A stretch of 7,961 nt of DNA from a bacterium. GTDB taxonomy: Bacteria; Patescibacteriota; CPR2; UBA1875; JAJYID01. Each line of letters opens with the position of its first letter. Within the stretch, counting starts at the first letter, position 1. Positions 1 through 5,073 of this stretch are shown piece by piece. A program made the translations under genes and the position numbers. The stretch is taken from NCBI GenBank assembly GCA_021791015.1, contig JAJYFH010000028.1, positions 1 through 7,961 of the forward strand, given 5' to 3'. The notes beneath the pieces are model-generated. The model was not told where the DNA came from. It did no database searches and worked only from the letters and a program-made list of their open reading frames with translations.

Positions 1-117
1 ACATACAATACGTATCGGCCGCATGAATCTTTGGCCAACAAAACACCACTACAATATTTAAATAGTTTAGAAGGATTTGAAGGTTCAAATTTAGATTTCA
101 GTGTCCTAAATGTCTAG
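1..117 (+). CDS. Transposase C-terminal end (integrase-core, IS3/IS481-like), partial
   Basis: Reading frame 1 is open from the left edge and stops at TAG (115-117), giving 38 residues. Residues 2-20 read YNTYRPHESLANKTPLQYL. This matches the signature at the end of rve/DDE integrase-core transposases of the IS3 and IS481 type (Y-N-x-x-R-P-H-x-x-L, then T-P-x-x-Y). The catalytic DDE residues and the start lie outside the window, so it cannot be told whether the gene is intact. The final 18 residues (to FSVLNV) are not recognised. Bases 118-159 probably include the right end of the element, but no inverted repeat can be proven without the left end. The tRNA-Leu promoter begins about 45 bases downstream. 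Confidence 0.72.
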   Translation, partial: TYNTYRPHESLANKTPLQYLNSLEGFEGSNLDFSVLNV

Positions 118-159
118 ACCCTGCACCGTCGTAATTTTGGCATTTGCAGCAATAAAAAC

Positions 160-188
160 TGGAAAAGATTACTGGCTTTGGGTATAAT
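160..188 (+). promoter_or_regulatory. Sigma70-type promoter for tRNA-Leu
   Basis: A perfect -10 hexamer TATAAT (183-188) lies 17 bases after a -35-like TGGAAA (160-165, four of six consensus bases). The predicted start, near 195, is about 11 bases upstream of the mature tRNA end. That spacing suits a short tRNA leader removed by RNase P. Confidence 0.7.
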
Positions 189-205
189 AGACAAACAAAA
201 TATAT

Positions 206-290
206 GCCGCGGTGGTGAAATTGGTATACACGCTAGTCTTAGGAACTAGTGGGGAAACCCGTGGAGGTTCGAGTCCTCTCCGCGGCACCA
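206..290 (+). tRNA. tRNA-Leu, anticodon UAG, CCA encoded
   Basis: All cloverleaf parts can be paired by eye. The acceptor stem GCCGCGG (206-212) pairs with CCGCGGC (280-286), followed by discriminator A287 and encoded CCA (288-290). The anticodon stem CTAGT/ACTAG encloses the loop CTTAGGA, which puts TAG at positions 34-36. A long variable arm with a GGG-GAAA-CCC hairpin marks it as class II. The T stem GGAGG/CCTCT has one G-U pair and encloses the loop TTCGAGT. Class II shape plus a UAG anticodon gives leucine, reading CUA and probably other CUN codons. No rho-independent terminator is seen after it. Its 3' tail and flank recur at 420-459 and partly at 494-513. Confidence 0.95.
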
Positions 291-419
291 ACGAAGTTGT
301 TTGCAAAGAGGTGGCGAGAACCCCCAGAAACTGCCGAAGATAACATTAAATCACAAAAAAGGGAATTTAAGTCTATAAAATAATCTTTTAGGAAAGTAAA
401 ATAAAAAGCAGTGGTGCTT

Positions 420-459
420 TTCGAGTCCTCGCAGCTAGCACCAACGAAGTTGTTTGCAA
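420..459 (+). repeat. Second copy of tRNA 3' tail plus downstream flank
   Basis: Compared with the tRNA-Leu tail at 268-306, the first 11 bases (TTCGAGTCCTC) and last 22 bases are identical. The last block covers the G before ACCA and the flank ending TTGTTTGCAA. Between them, the six acceptor bases TCCGCG are replaced by seven, GCAGCTA. The tail would therefore close an acceptor stem ending AGCTAGC, belonging to some other tRNA. The T-stem 5' half and the rest of the cloverleaf are missing, so this is a tRNA fragment and not a gene. The whole stretch 291-514 holds no gene. A weak TATAAAATAAT at 374-384 is its only promoter-like sequence. Confidence 0.8.
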
Positions 460-493
460 GTGAGAGACGAGAAGTTTATCCGCTTTTGGCGGA

Positions 494-513
494 AGTCCTC
501 GCAGCTAGCACCA
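494..513 (+). repeat. Third copy of tRNA 3' tail, ending in CCA
   Basis: These 20 bases (AGTCCTCGCAGCTAGCACCA) are identical to 424-443, so the second and third copies share the same foreign acceptor half. Just upstream, TCCGC-TTTTG-GCGGA can form a 5-bp hairpin, but no T arm is present. The copy ends one base before the ATG at 515. Confidence 0.8.
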
Positions 514-514
514 T

Positions 515-1042
515 ATGATTCAATCCAAAATTTACAATCCAGAATTAAAAAATATGAAAACACTCAAAGGACAAGAGCTAAAAGAAGCTCAAAGATATAT
601 AAGGAAGGCAGCTGACTTTTCAGGAGAATCTATCTGTTCCAAGTTTAGAATCGGGGCGGTTCTCGAAAAAAATGGGAAAATTATAGGTAAAGGATTCAAC
701 GGGCCAATAGGCAAGGCTTGTAATCCGTGTCTATTAAACCTTTTGCACAAAGGTATCAAAACCGAGTTGTGTTTTGCCATGCATGCCGAGGAAAGGGCAG
801 TCGTTGACGCTATCGAAAAGGGGCGCGACACAAGCGGCACAACTTTGTATGCCACCTATGTGAAAAATAATAAGCCAACCTCGACCGAGGATTCCTTCTG
901 CGCGCATTGCTCCAGGATTTTGCTTGAGTCGGATGTCGAAAGGGTGGTTTTGCCGGAAAAAGGCGGACTTTCTTCATACGACATCAATGAATTCTATGAT
1001 CTAAGCTTTGATAAGTTTATCGAAAAGAACTATATAATGTAG
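515..1042 (+). CDS. Cytidine/deoxycytidylate deaminase family protein
   Basis: A 175-residue protein of the zinc-dependent nucleoside/nucleotide deaminase fold. The family removes the amino group from (deoxy)cytidine compounds, feeding pyrimidine salvage or dUMP supply in the cytoplasm. Visible motifs are MHAEE (H90 zinc ligand, E92 proton shuttle) and F-C-A-H-C (C129 and C132 zinc ligands). The proline usual before the first cysteine is a phenylalanine. The segment RIGAVLEKNGKIIGKGFNGP (45-64) is the typical first strand pair, and a C-x3-H spacing before the HAE motif resembles dCMP deaminases. Substrate cannot be settled from sequence. Neither the ATG at 515 nor the one at 554 (residue 14) has a clear Shine-Dalgarno site. 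The first 13 residues lie before the conserved fold, so 554 is a credible start. No terminator is seen before the next promoter. Confidence 0.8.
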   Translation: MIQSKIYNPELKNMKTLKGQELKEAQRYIRKAADFSGESICSKFRIGAVLEKNGKIIGKGFNGPIGKACNPCLLNLLHKGIKTELCFAMHAEERAVVDAIEKGRDTSGTTLYATYVKNNKPTSTEDSFCAHCSRILLESDVERVVLPEKGGLSSYDINEFYDLSFDKFIEKNYIM

Positions 1043-1049
1043 TTTCAGA

Positions 1050-1078
1050 TTGCCTTAAGTGCCAATTTGGTATAAAAT
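1050..1078 (+). promoter_or_regulatory. Sigma70-type promoter of the orphan gene at 1162
   Basis: A -35 TTGCCT (1050-1055), a 17-base spacer and a -10 TAAAAT (1073-1078) are present. The overlapping TATAAA at 1071 would give a spacer of only 15. The promoter starts eight bases after the deaminase stop codon. The same -35 hexamer and spacing recur upstream of tig. Confidence 0.65.
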
Positions 1079-1093
1079 ATAAAGCAGTAAGAT

Positions 1094-1121
1094 AAGGGTC
1101 AACTGGTGAGGGTTGACCTTT
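1094..1121 (+). promoter_or_regulatory. Leader hairpin upstream of the orphan gene
   Basis: AAGGGTCAAC (1094-1103) pairs with GTTGACCTTT (1112-1121) over 10 bp with one G-U pair, closing an 8-base loop TGGTGAGG. It sits just after the predicted transcription start, about 40 bases upstream of the GTG codon. The run after it is TGTTGTG and not poly-T, so it is more likely a 5' stabilising or regulatory hairpin, or an operator palindrome, than a terminator. Confidence 0.6.
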
Positions 1122-1161
1122 GTTGTGTTCCGTTGATATACGATGAAGGGAAGGGGTTGAA

Positions 1162-1557
1162 GTGGCAAAAAGAATTCGCATCATAGACACCGAAGAACTA
1201 ACGGGAAAGAATCCACTTTTCCACCACACGGTCGAGACCAACCTCACGACAGAGGACTTCGAATTGTATTTACAACAAGACGATCCTGAGGCAGATTGCT
1301 CCCGGTTACTTCTGGACCTTATGAGGCGCGGTTTTCGTTGCTCGCTCTCCGGGTCGGACATTCTGGTCTATGCTGGCACGGTCGTATGGGGAGATATGCA
1401 CTCAGACGACTACATTGCCAGCATTGCCGTGAATAGAGCAAAGGCGGTGATCAATTCGGAGGATAGCGATCAACCCGGAGCCATCGAGTTTCTGTCTGAG
1501 TTCCTGGCCCGCTGTGGGTTTAACGACGTGGGTATACACTCCGGCGGCCAGAAGTAG
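1162..1557 (+). CDS. Hypothetical protein, 131 residues, GC-rich orphan gene
   Basis: I do not recognise this protein. It starts at GTG, five bases after a purine run AAGGGAAGGGG (1146-1156) that can act as ribosome binding site. The earlier ATG at 1143 hits a stop after five codons. The product is acidic and soluble-looking, with no signal peptide or membrane segment. It has a charged start (MAKRIRIIDTEE), an acidic middle (QQDDPEAD, residues 39-46) followed by a basic LMRRGFRC stretch, a central hydrophobic strand (DILVYAGTVVWG), and a C-terminal helix-like EFLSEFLARCG. Sampled 60-base lines are about 53-62% GC, against about 38% in a sampled rpoB line, which suggests different ancestry or selection. 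Its own promoter, leader hairpin and terminator make it an independent unit. Function is unknown, and coding status rests on the open frame, ribosome site and flanking signals. Confidence 0.65.
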   Translation: MAKRIRIIDTEELTGKNPLFHHTVETNLTTEDFELYLQQDDPEADCSRLLLDLMRRGFRCSLSGSDILVYAGTVVWGDMHSDDYIASIAVNRAKAVINSEDSDQPGAIEFLSEFLARCGFNDVGIHSGGQK

Positions 1558-1605
1558 CGCCAAGAGCCTCAGGTCGGGTCGGCCGTTTCTTTCAATGCTT
1601 CAAAT

Positions 1606-1643
1606 CTTGGGCTGGCTCCCAGGTAGGGGGGAGCCAGCCCGAG
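1606..1643 (+). terminator. Strong hairpin terminator of the orphan gene
   Basis: GGGCTGGCTCCC (1609-1620) pairs perfectly with GGGAGCCAGCCC (1629-1640). Three more outer pairs extend it to 15 bp (1606-1620 with 1629-1643, one G-U), around an 8-base loop. The tail is GGTTATTTAT, not an uninterrupted T run, so termination may rely on the second terminator just downstream. Confidence 0.7.
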
Positions 1644-1656
1644 CAGGGTTATTTAT

Positions 1657-1686
1657 AAAATCTGGATGATATGCCGGATTTTTTTT
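1657..1686 (+). terminator. Rho-independent terminator with poly-T tail
   Basis: AAATCTGG (1658-1665) pairs with CCGGATTT (1674-1681), one G-U, around an 8-base loop. The 3' arm runs into eight consecutive T residues (1679-1686). This is the canonical form, and it insulates the orphan cassette from the tig promoter about 45 bases further on. Confidence 0.8.
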
Positions 1687-1729
1687 ATGTTAATTAACAG
1701 AGTCTGACGGTATTTTGGAAGCTGTTTTA

Positions 1730-1758
1730 TTGCCTAAAGCCAAACTTTGGGCTATAAT
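1730..1758 (+). promoter_or_regulatory. Sigma70-type promoter for tig
   Basis: A -35 TTGCCT (1730-1735), a 17-base spacer and a perfect -10 TATAAT (1753-1758) are present. The predicted start, near 1765, leaves a leader of about 185 bases before the chosen tig ATG. Confidence 0.75.
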
Positions 1759-1764
1759 TTTGAA

Positions 1765-1949
1765 GTTGTAGCATATTGAAGAAAAGAAGTGCTGCAAGGA
1801 CACACCTTGCAAAATGCGAAAGCAAGGAATGTCTTTGAAAGGAGTTAGAGGAAGTAAAAGGGAAGACTTATCAGGGTTCGGATATCAGATTTCGGATGTC
1901 GGAGCAGTGTATGTGGATGTCAGGCAAATTAGAATGGCAAAGGAATATT
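1765..1949 (+). promoter_or_regulatory. Long 5' leader of tig with hairpin and short repeats
   Basis: The leader contains a 7-bp hairpin TGCAAGG/CCTTGCA (1793-1799 with 1805-1811, loop ACACA). An AAAGGAG at 1838-1844 looks like a ribosome site but has no start codon after it. Three near-copies of GGATRTC(A/G)G begin at 1880, 1894 and 1915. The functional ribosome site for tig is AAAGGA (1939-1944). No known riboswitch is recognised. Confidence 0.45.
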
Positions 1950-3230
1950 ATGAAGATAGAAAAAATTAATTTATCAAGTATCAAGGTTAAGCTGACAATC
2001 GATTTAACAGAGGCGGAGCTGAAGCCTCATATTGAAAAAGTTTACAAAGACCTAGCCAAGAACTTAAAGATCCCGGGATTTCGCCCTGGCAAAGCGCCGC
2101 AGTTTGTAGTTGAAAGAGAAGTGGGGCAGGATAAGTTCTACGCCGAGGTTTTGGATGCGGTTTTGCCGGAAGCTTACTACAATGCCATTACGAAGAAAAA
2201 GTTAATTACCGTGTCAAGGCCTGAGATTAAAGTAGTGAAATTTGCTCCGACCGGCGGACTGACGTTTGAGGCGATTGTCGAGACATTGCCGGAGATTAAA
2301 TTACCGGATTATAAAAAAATCAAGATTTCAAAGAAAGAAATAAAAGTCTCAGACAAAGACATTAAGGAAGATTTAAGCGCTTTGCAGGAAAGATACGCCG
2401 AGTTTAGAGAGGTGAGCAGAAAGGCGGCAAAAAATGACCGGGCAGAGATTGATTTTGAAGGCACGCAAAAGGGCACACCACTTGAAAACACGAAAGCTGA
2501 AAAATACCCCATCGTCATCGGCAGCGGCGCATTTGTGCCGGGGTTTGAGGAGAACTTAATCGGCATGTCAAAAGGGGAAGATAAGACGTTTGACGTAACT
2601 TTCCCGAAAGATTATCACGAGAAAAATCTGCAGGGCCAGAAAGTGACATTTAAGGTAAAGATGGTATCGATTTCAGAAAAAGTCTTGCCGGAGGTAAATG
2701 ATGAGTTTGCCAAAAAGTTTGGCGTTTTCAGAAATGTCAAAGAACTTGAGGAAGGAATCAGGAAGAATCTGGGTGAAGTCCGTACAATGGAAGAGCGCCG
2801 AAGATTGGAAGAAGATATAATGACAAAGATAAGCGAAAAAGTTAATGTCGAAGTGCCCGAAACGCTCGTGCATCAGGAAATTCACCGCATGCTGCACGAC
2901 GCAGAGGCAAATTTGCAACAATCCGGCATAACCCTTGAGCGGTATTTGGAAATGACCAAGAAAACCAAAGAAGAGATGGAGAGTGAAATGGAGCCAGACG
3001 CCGAGAAGAGGGTCAAAGTAGGGTTGGTGCTTTCGAAGATTGCAGAAGCGGAAAATGTGAAAGCTACGCCTAAGGAAATTGAGGAAGAGAAGAAAAATAT
3101 CCTGGCCTCATCCGGCGGGAGCGATGAAGTAAAGAAACAGCTGGAGAGCCACGAAGTCGAACATCAGATAGAAAACAGCATCATTTCAAGAAAAACAATC
3201 GATAAACTTATAGAATATTGCGTAAAATAA
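1950..3230 (+). CDS. tig: Trigger factor, ribosome-associated chaperone
   Basis: Trigger factor docks beside the ribosome exit tunnel and shields nascent chains; it also has peptidyl-prolyl isomerase activity. The 426-residue product is of normal family length. The N-terminal ribosome-binding domain carries the signature GFRPGKAP at residues 43-50. An FKBP-type isomerase domain spans about 163-240, including IVIGSGAFVPGFEENLIGM. The remainder is the helical chaperone arms and C-terminal domain, rich in Lys and Glu. The ATG at 1950 was chosen because AAAGGA lies five bases upstream and the protein then begins MKIEKINLSS as usual. An in-frame ATG at 1896 would add 18 atypical residues without a ribosome site. 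It has its own promoter and leader. clpP follows after a hairpin element. Confidence 0.95.
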   Translation: MKIEKINLSSIKVKLTIDLTEAELKPHIEKVYKDLAKNLKIPGFRPGKAPQFVVEREVGQDKFYAEVLDAVLPEAYYNAITKKKLITVSRPEIKVVKFAPTGGLTFEAIVETLPEIKLPDYKKIKISKKEIKVSDKDIKEDLSALQERYAEFREVSRKAAKNDRAEIDFEGTQKGTPLENTKAEKYPIVIGSGAFVPGFEENLIGMSKGEDKTFDVTFPKDYHEKNLQGQKVTFKVKMVSISEKVLPEVNDEFAKKFGVFRNVKELEEGIRKNLGEVRTMEERRRLEEDIMTKISEKVNVEVPETLVHQEIHRMLHDAEANLQQSGITLERYLEMTKKTKEEMESEMEPDAEKRVKVGLVLSKIAEAENVKATPKEIEEEKKNILASSGGSDEVKKQLESHEVEHQIENSIISRKTIDKLIEYCVK

Positions 3231-3237
3231 TTCGGAT

Positions 3238-3324
3238 GTCATTCCGGACTTCCTGCCCGTCCGGCAGGCGGGGATCCGGAATCTATACAAATAAATTCTG
3301 GATTCCCGCCTCCGCGGGAATGAC
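3238..3324. repeat. GTCATTC hairpin element 1 (tig-clpP gap)
   Basis: The 87-base element is bounded by inverted 8-mers GTCATTCC (3238-3245) and GGAATGAC (3317-3324). Its left half folds as ATTCCGGA/TCCGGAAT (3241-3248 with 3275-3282), enclosing CCTGCC/GGCAGG (3252-3257 with 3263-3268). Its right half is ATTCCCGC/GCGGGAAT with a 4-base loop (3302-3309 with 3314-3321). It ends about 20 bases before the clpP ribosome site. Bases 3238-3294 align with 5018-5073. It could act as a processing or partial termination signal, or be a non-autonomous repeat. Confidence 0.8.
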
Positions 3325-3357
3325 AAAAGAGGGATAATGACAAAGAAAGGAGAGGAA

Positions 3358-3963
3358 ATGAGTGAACCGAAACCTAAAAATCAAATACTTATACCTACCG
3401 TCATCGAGCAAACCCACATGGGTGAGCGGGCTTATGACATTTATTCGCGCCTGCTAAAGGACCGAATCATCTTTCTTGGAACGGCAATTGACGAAAATGT
3501 GGCAAACATTATCATCGCCCAGCTACTCTTCCTTGAGAGCGAGGATTCCAAGAAGGACATTAACTTATACATAAATTCACCGGGCGGGTCGGTTTATGCG
3601 GGCCTTGCCATTTACGACACCATGCAATACATCCAGTCAAAAGTCATAACGACTTGCATTGGCATGGCAATGAGCATGGGCGCTGTCATTTTGGCCGGGG
3701 GAGCCAAAGGATCGAGATTTGCTTTGCCGAATTCTAAAATAATGATTCACCAGCTTTCCGGCGGCTTCCAGGGACCGGCTGCTGACATCGAGATTCAGGC
3801 CAAGGAAGCTTTGACTTTACGCAAGAAATTAGATGAGATATTGGCGCGCCACACAGGGCAGCCGATAAAGAAGGTTTCCGAAGACACTGACCGCGACAAC
3901 TTCATGACGGCCGAGGAAGCCAAAAAATATGGTATTATAGACAAAATAATAGAAACTAGGTAA
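3358..3963 (+). CDS. clpP: ATP-dependent Clp protease proteolytic subunit
   Basis: ClpP forms the two-ring barrel that degrades unfolded substrates fed by Clp/Hsp100 ATPases in the cytoplasm. The 201-residue product shows the full catalytic triad by family motifs: Ser106 in GMAMSMGA, His131 in KIMIHQ and Asp180 in DTDRD. SPGGSVYAGLAIYDTM (74-89) is the conserved oxyanion-side segment. The residue before the active-site serine is methionine where alanine is common. The ATG at 3358 was chosen for AAGGAG (3347-3352) five bases upstream. An in-frame ATG at 3337 would add seven residues. No propeptide is evident. It lies downstream of tig, a common pairing, but clpX does not follow. Confidence 0.95.
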   Translation: MSEPKPKNQILIPTVIEQTHMGERAYDIYSRLLKDRIIFLGTAIDENVANIIIAQLLFLESEDSKKDINLYINSPGGSVYAGLAIYDTMQYIQSKVITTCIGMAMSMGAVILAGGAKGSRFALPNSKIMIHQLSGGFQGPAADIEIQAKEALTLRKKLDEILARHTGQPIKKVSEDTDRDNFMTAEEAKKYGIIDKIIETR

Positions 3964-3991
3964 TTAGGGATTAGGCAACTAGGTAATTAGG
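3954..3991 (+). repeat. Tandem 15-base direct repeat over the clpP stop codon
   Basis: AACTAGGTAATTAGG occurs at 3954-3968 and again at 3977-3991, with a 23-base period. The first copy includes the last clpP codons and the TAA stop. The second lies just before the ribosome site of the next gene. The linker GATTAGGC repeats the ATTAGG core once more. Confidence 0.85.
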
Positions 3992-4003
3992 AATGGAGAA
4001 ACA

Positions 4004-4960
4004 ATGAAGCTGGAAGAAATTTACAGATTATTTATCCAAAAAGGCATCGAAGCAGACCCGAGGGATAAAAAGCAAATTGAGAAAAGCCTAAAAAAACTAG
4101 AAGAGAAGTACGGCAAGCTCGACAAAAAGGAAAAAGAAGAGTTCGACATCGAAAAACTCACAAATCCTTTTGCCGACACGCGGATTTTAAACGGGGATCC
4201 TAAAACAGAGGTGAAAACCGCTTTGGTCGGTATCGATATGGAGACGCCGGAGATTTTGCTTGCTGAAAAATTAAAGGAAAGAGGCAAGAAAATTGACCTA
4301 GTCATTGCCCACCATCCGGAAGGCAAAGCCTTGGCTGCGCTTGACCAAGTGATGCATGTCCAGGCGGATGTTATGAATAAATACGGTGTCCCGATCAATG
4401 TCGCTGAAGGTGTTATGGCCGGCAGAATTTTAGAAATTTCGCGAGCGGTCGCGCCCGCAAACCACAATAGAGCCGTTGATACAGCAAAGATTCTCGATAT
4501 GCCATTTATGTGCTCGCATACCGTTGCCGACAACCAGGTTTACAATCTTCTGGCAAATTTGATGGAAAAGAAGAAGCCGGAAACAGTTGGCGATGTACTG
4601 GACGCGCTAAAAGAGATTCCGGAGTATAAGGAAGCGATTAAAGTTGGCGCGGGTCCCAGATTGTTTACGGGAAAGCCCGAAAACAGAGCGGGCAAAATTG
4701 CAATTACTGGCATGACAGGAGGCACCGATAGCGATCCGGCATCAATTGAAAAAATGGCCCAATCCGGTATTGGCACAATCATCGATATGCACACTTCCGA
4801 CAAGCATAAAGAAGAGGCGGAAAAGCATCATATAAATATCGTAATTGCCGGACACATGGCATCTGACTCTATTGGAATGAACTTGCTTCTTGATGAGATT
4901 GAGAAAAGGGGCGTGAATGTTATTCCTTGCTCGGGGTTAATTCGGGTCAAGAGAAATTAA
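4004..4960 (+). CDS. NIF3/DUF34-family metal-binding protein
   Basis: This belongs to the NIF3 (NGG1-interacting factor 3-like) family, widespread dinuclear-metal proteins whose cellular role is still poorly defined. Visible family motifs are VIAHHPEG (H103, H104), SHTVADN (H172, D176) and AGHMASDSIG near the C-terminus (H284, D288). These are the usual metal-ligand positions. Most members have glutamate where D288 stands. The first 50 residues are a strongly charged helix-like extension before the family core begins near residue 70 (KTALVGIDME). The 318-residue length fits the longer bacterial forms with an inserted middle segment. The ATG at 4004 has TGGAG five bases upstream. It starts 40 bases after clpP and may be co-transcribed with it. 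Family assignment is confident; function is not. Confidence 0.85.
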   Translation: MKLEEIYRLFIQKGIEADPRDKKQIEKSLKKLEEKYGKLDKKEKEEFDIEKLTNPFADTRILNGDPKTEVKTALVGIDMETPEILLAEKLKERGKKIDLVIAHHPEGKALAALDQVMHVQADVMNKYGVPINVAEGVMAGRILEISRAVAPANHNRAVDTAKILDMPFMCSHTVADNQVYNLLANLMEKKKPETVGDVLDALKEIPEYKEAIKVGAGPRLFTGKPENRAGKIAITGMTGGTDSDPASIEKMAQSGIGTIIDMHTSDKHKEEAEKHHINIVIAGHMASDSIGMNLLLDEIEKRGVNVIPCSGLIRVKRN

Positions 4961-4964
4961 CATT

Positions 4965-5010
4965 GTCATTCTGGCCCGCTTCGACTCAGCGAGGCGGGCT
5001 TGTCCAGAAT
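4965..5010. repeat. GTCATTC hairpin element 2A (after the NIF3 gene)
   Basis: It begins GTCATTC four bases after the NIF3 stop. ATTCTGG (4968-4974) pairs with CCAGAAT (5004-5010), and inside it CCCGC pairs with GCGGG (4975-4979 with 4994-4998). No T run follows, so it is at best a weak terminator. Confidence 0.7.
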
Positions 5011-5017
5011 CCGTTTC

Positions 5018-5073
5018 GTCATTCCTGGTCTGCCCGCCCGCCTTTGGCTGGGATCGGGAATCTATAAAAATAA
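5018..5073. repeat. GTCATTC hairpin element 2B, homologous to element 1
   Basis: It begins GTCATTCC. ATTCCTGGTC (5021-5030) pairs with GATCGGGAAT (5052-5061) with two G-U pairs. It aligns end to end with 3238-3294: the first 8 bases are identical, a G/C-rich TGCCCG core is shared, and the last 17 bases (GGAATCTATA-x-AAATAA) differ at one position. Confidence 0.75.

Noticed and set aside
268..513. The three tRNA-tail repeats as a CRISPR array or as extra tRNA genes
   Set aside because: Spacing is irregular, copies differ in length and extent, and no cas genes are present. Only the 3' ends of cloverleaves exist, so they are not tRNA genes.
1017..1361. A minus-strand frame across the cassette promoter and start of the orphan gene
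   Set aside because: It crosses a promoter, a hairpin and the better-supported + strand gene, and has no ribosome site or recognisable product.
1896..1949. ATG 1896 as the tig start
   Set aside because: It would add 18 residues unlike trigger factor N-termini and has no ribosome site, whereas ATG 1950 has AAAGGA at good spacing and the normal beginning.
1814..1969. A 51-codon + strand frame starting ATG 1814 and overlapping the first bases of tig
   Set aside because: No ribosome site precedes ATG 1814. The ATG at 1829 has a purine run with no spacing. Much of the frame is made by the GGATRTC repeats, and no family is recognised. It could at most be a leader peptide.
4021..4533. A 170-codon open frame on the minus strand inside the NIF3 gene
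   Set aside because: It is the complement of a well-supported gene, rich in Ser and Phe as expected from antisense of Lys/Glu-rich coding sequence, with no ribosome site or family match.
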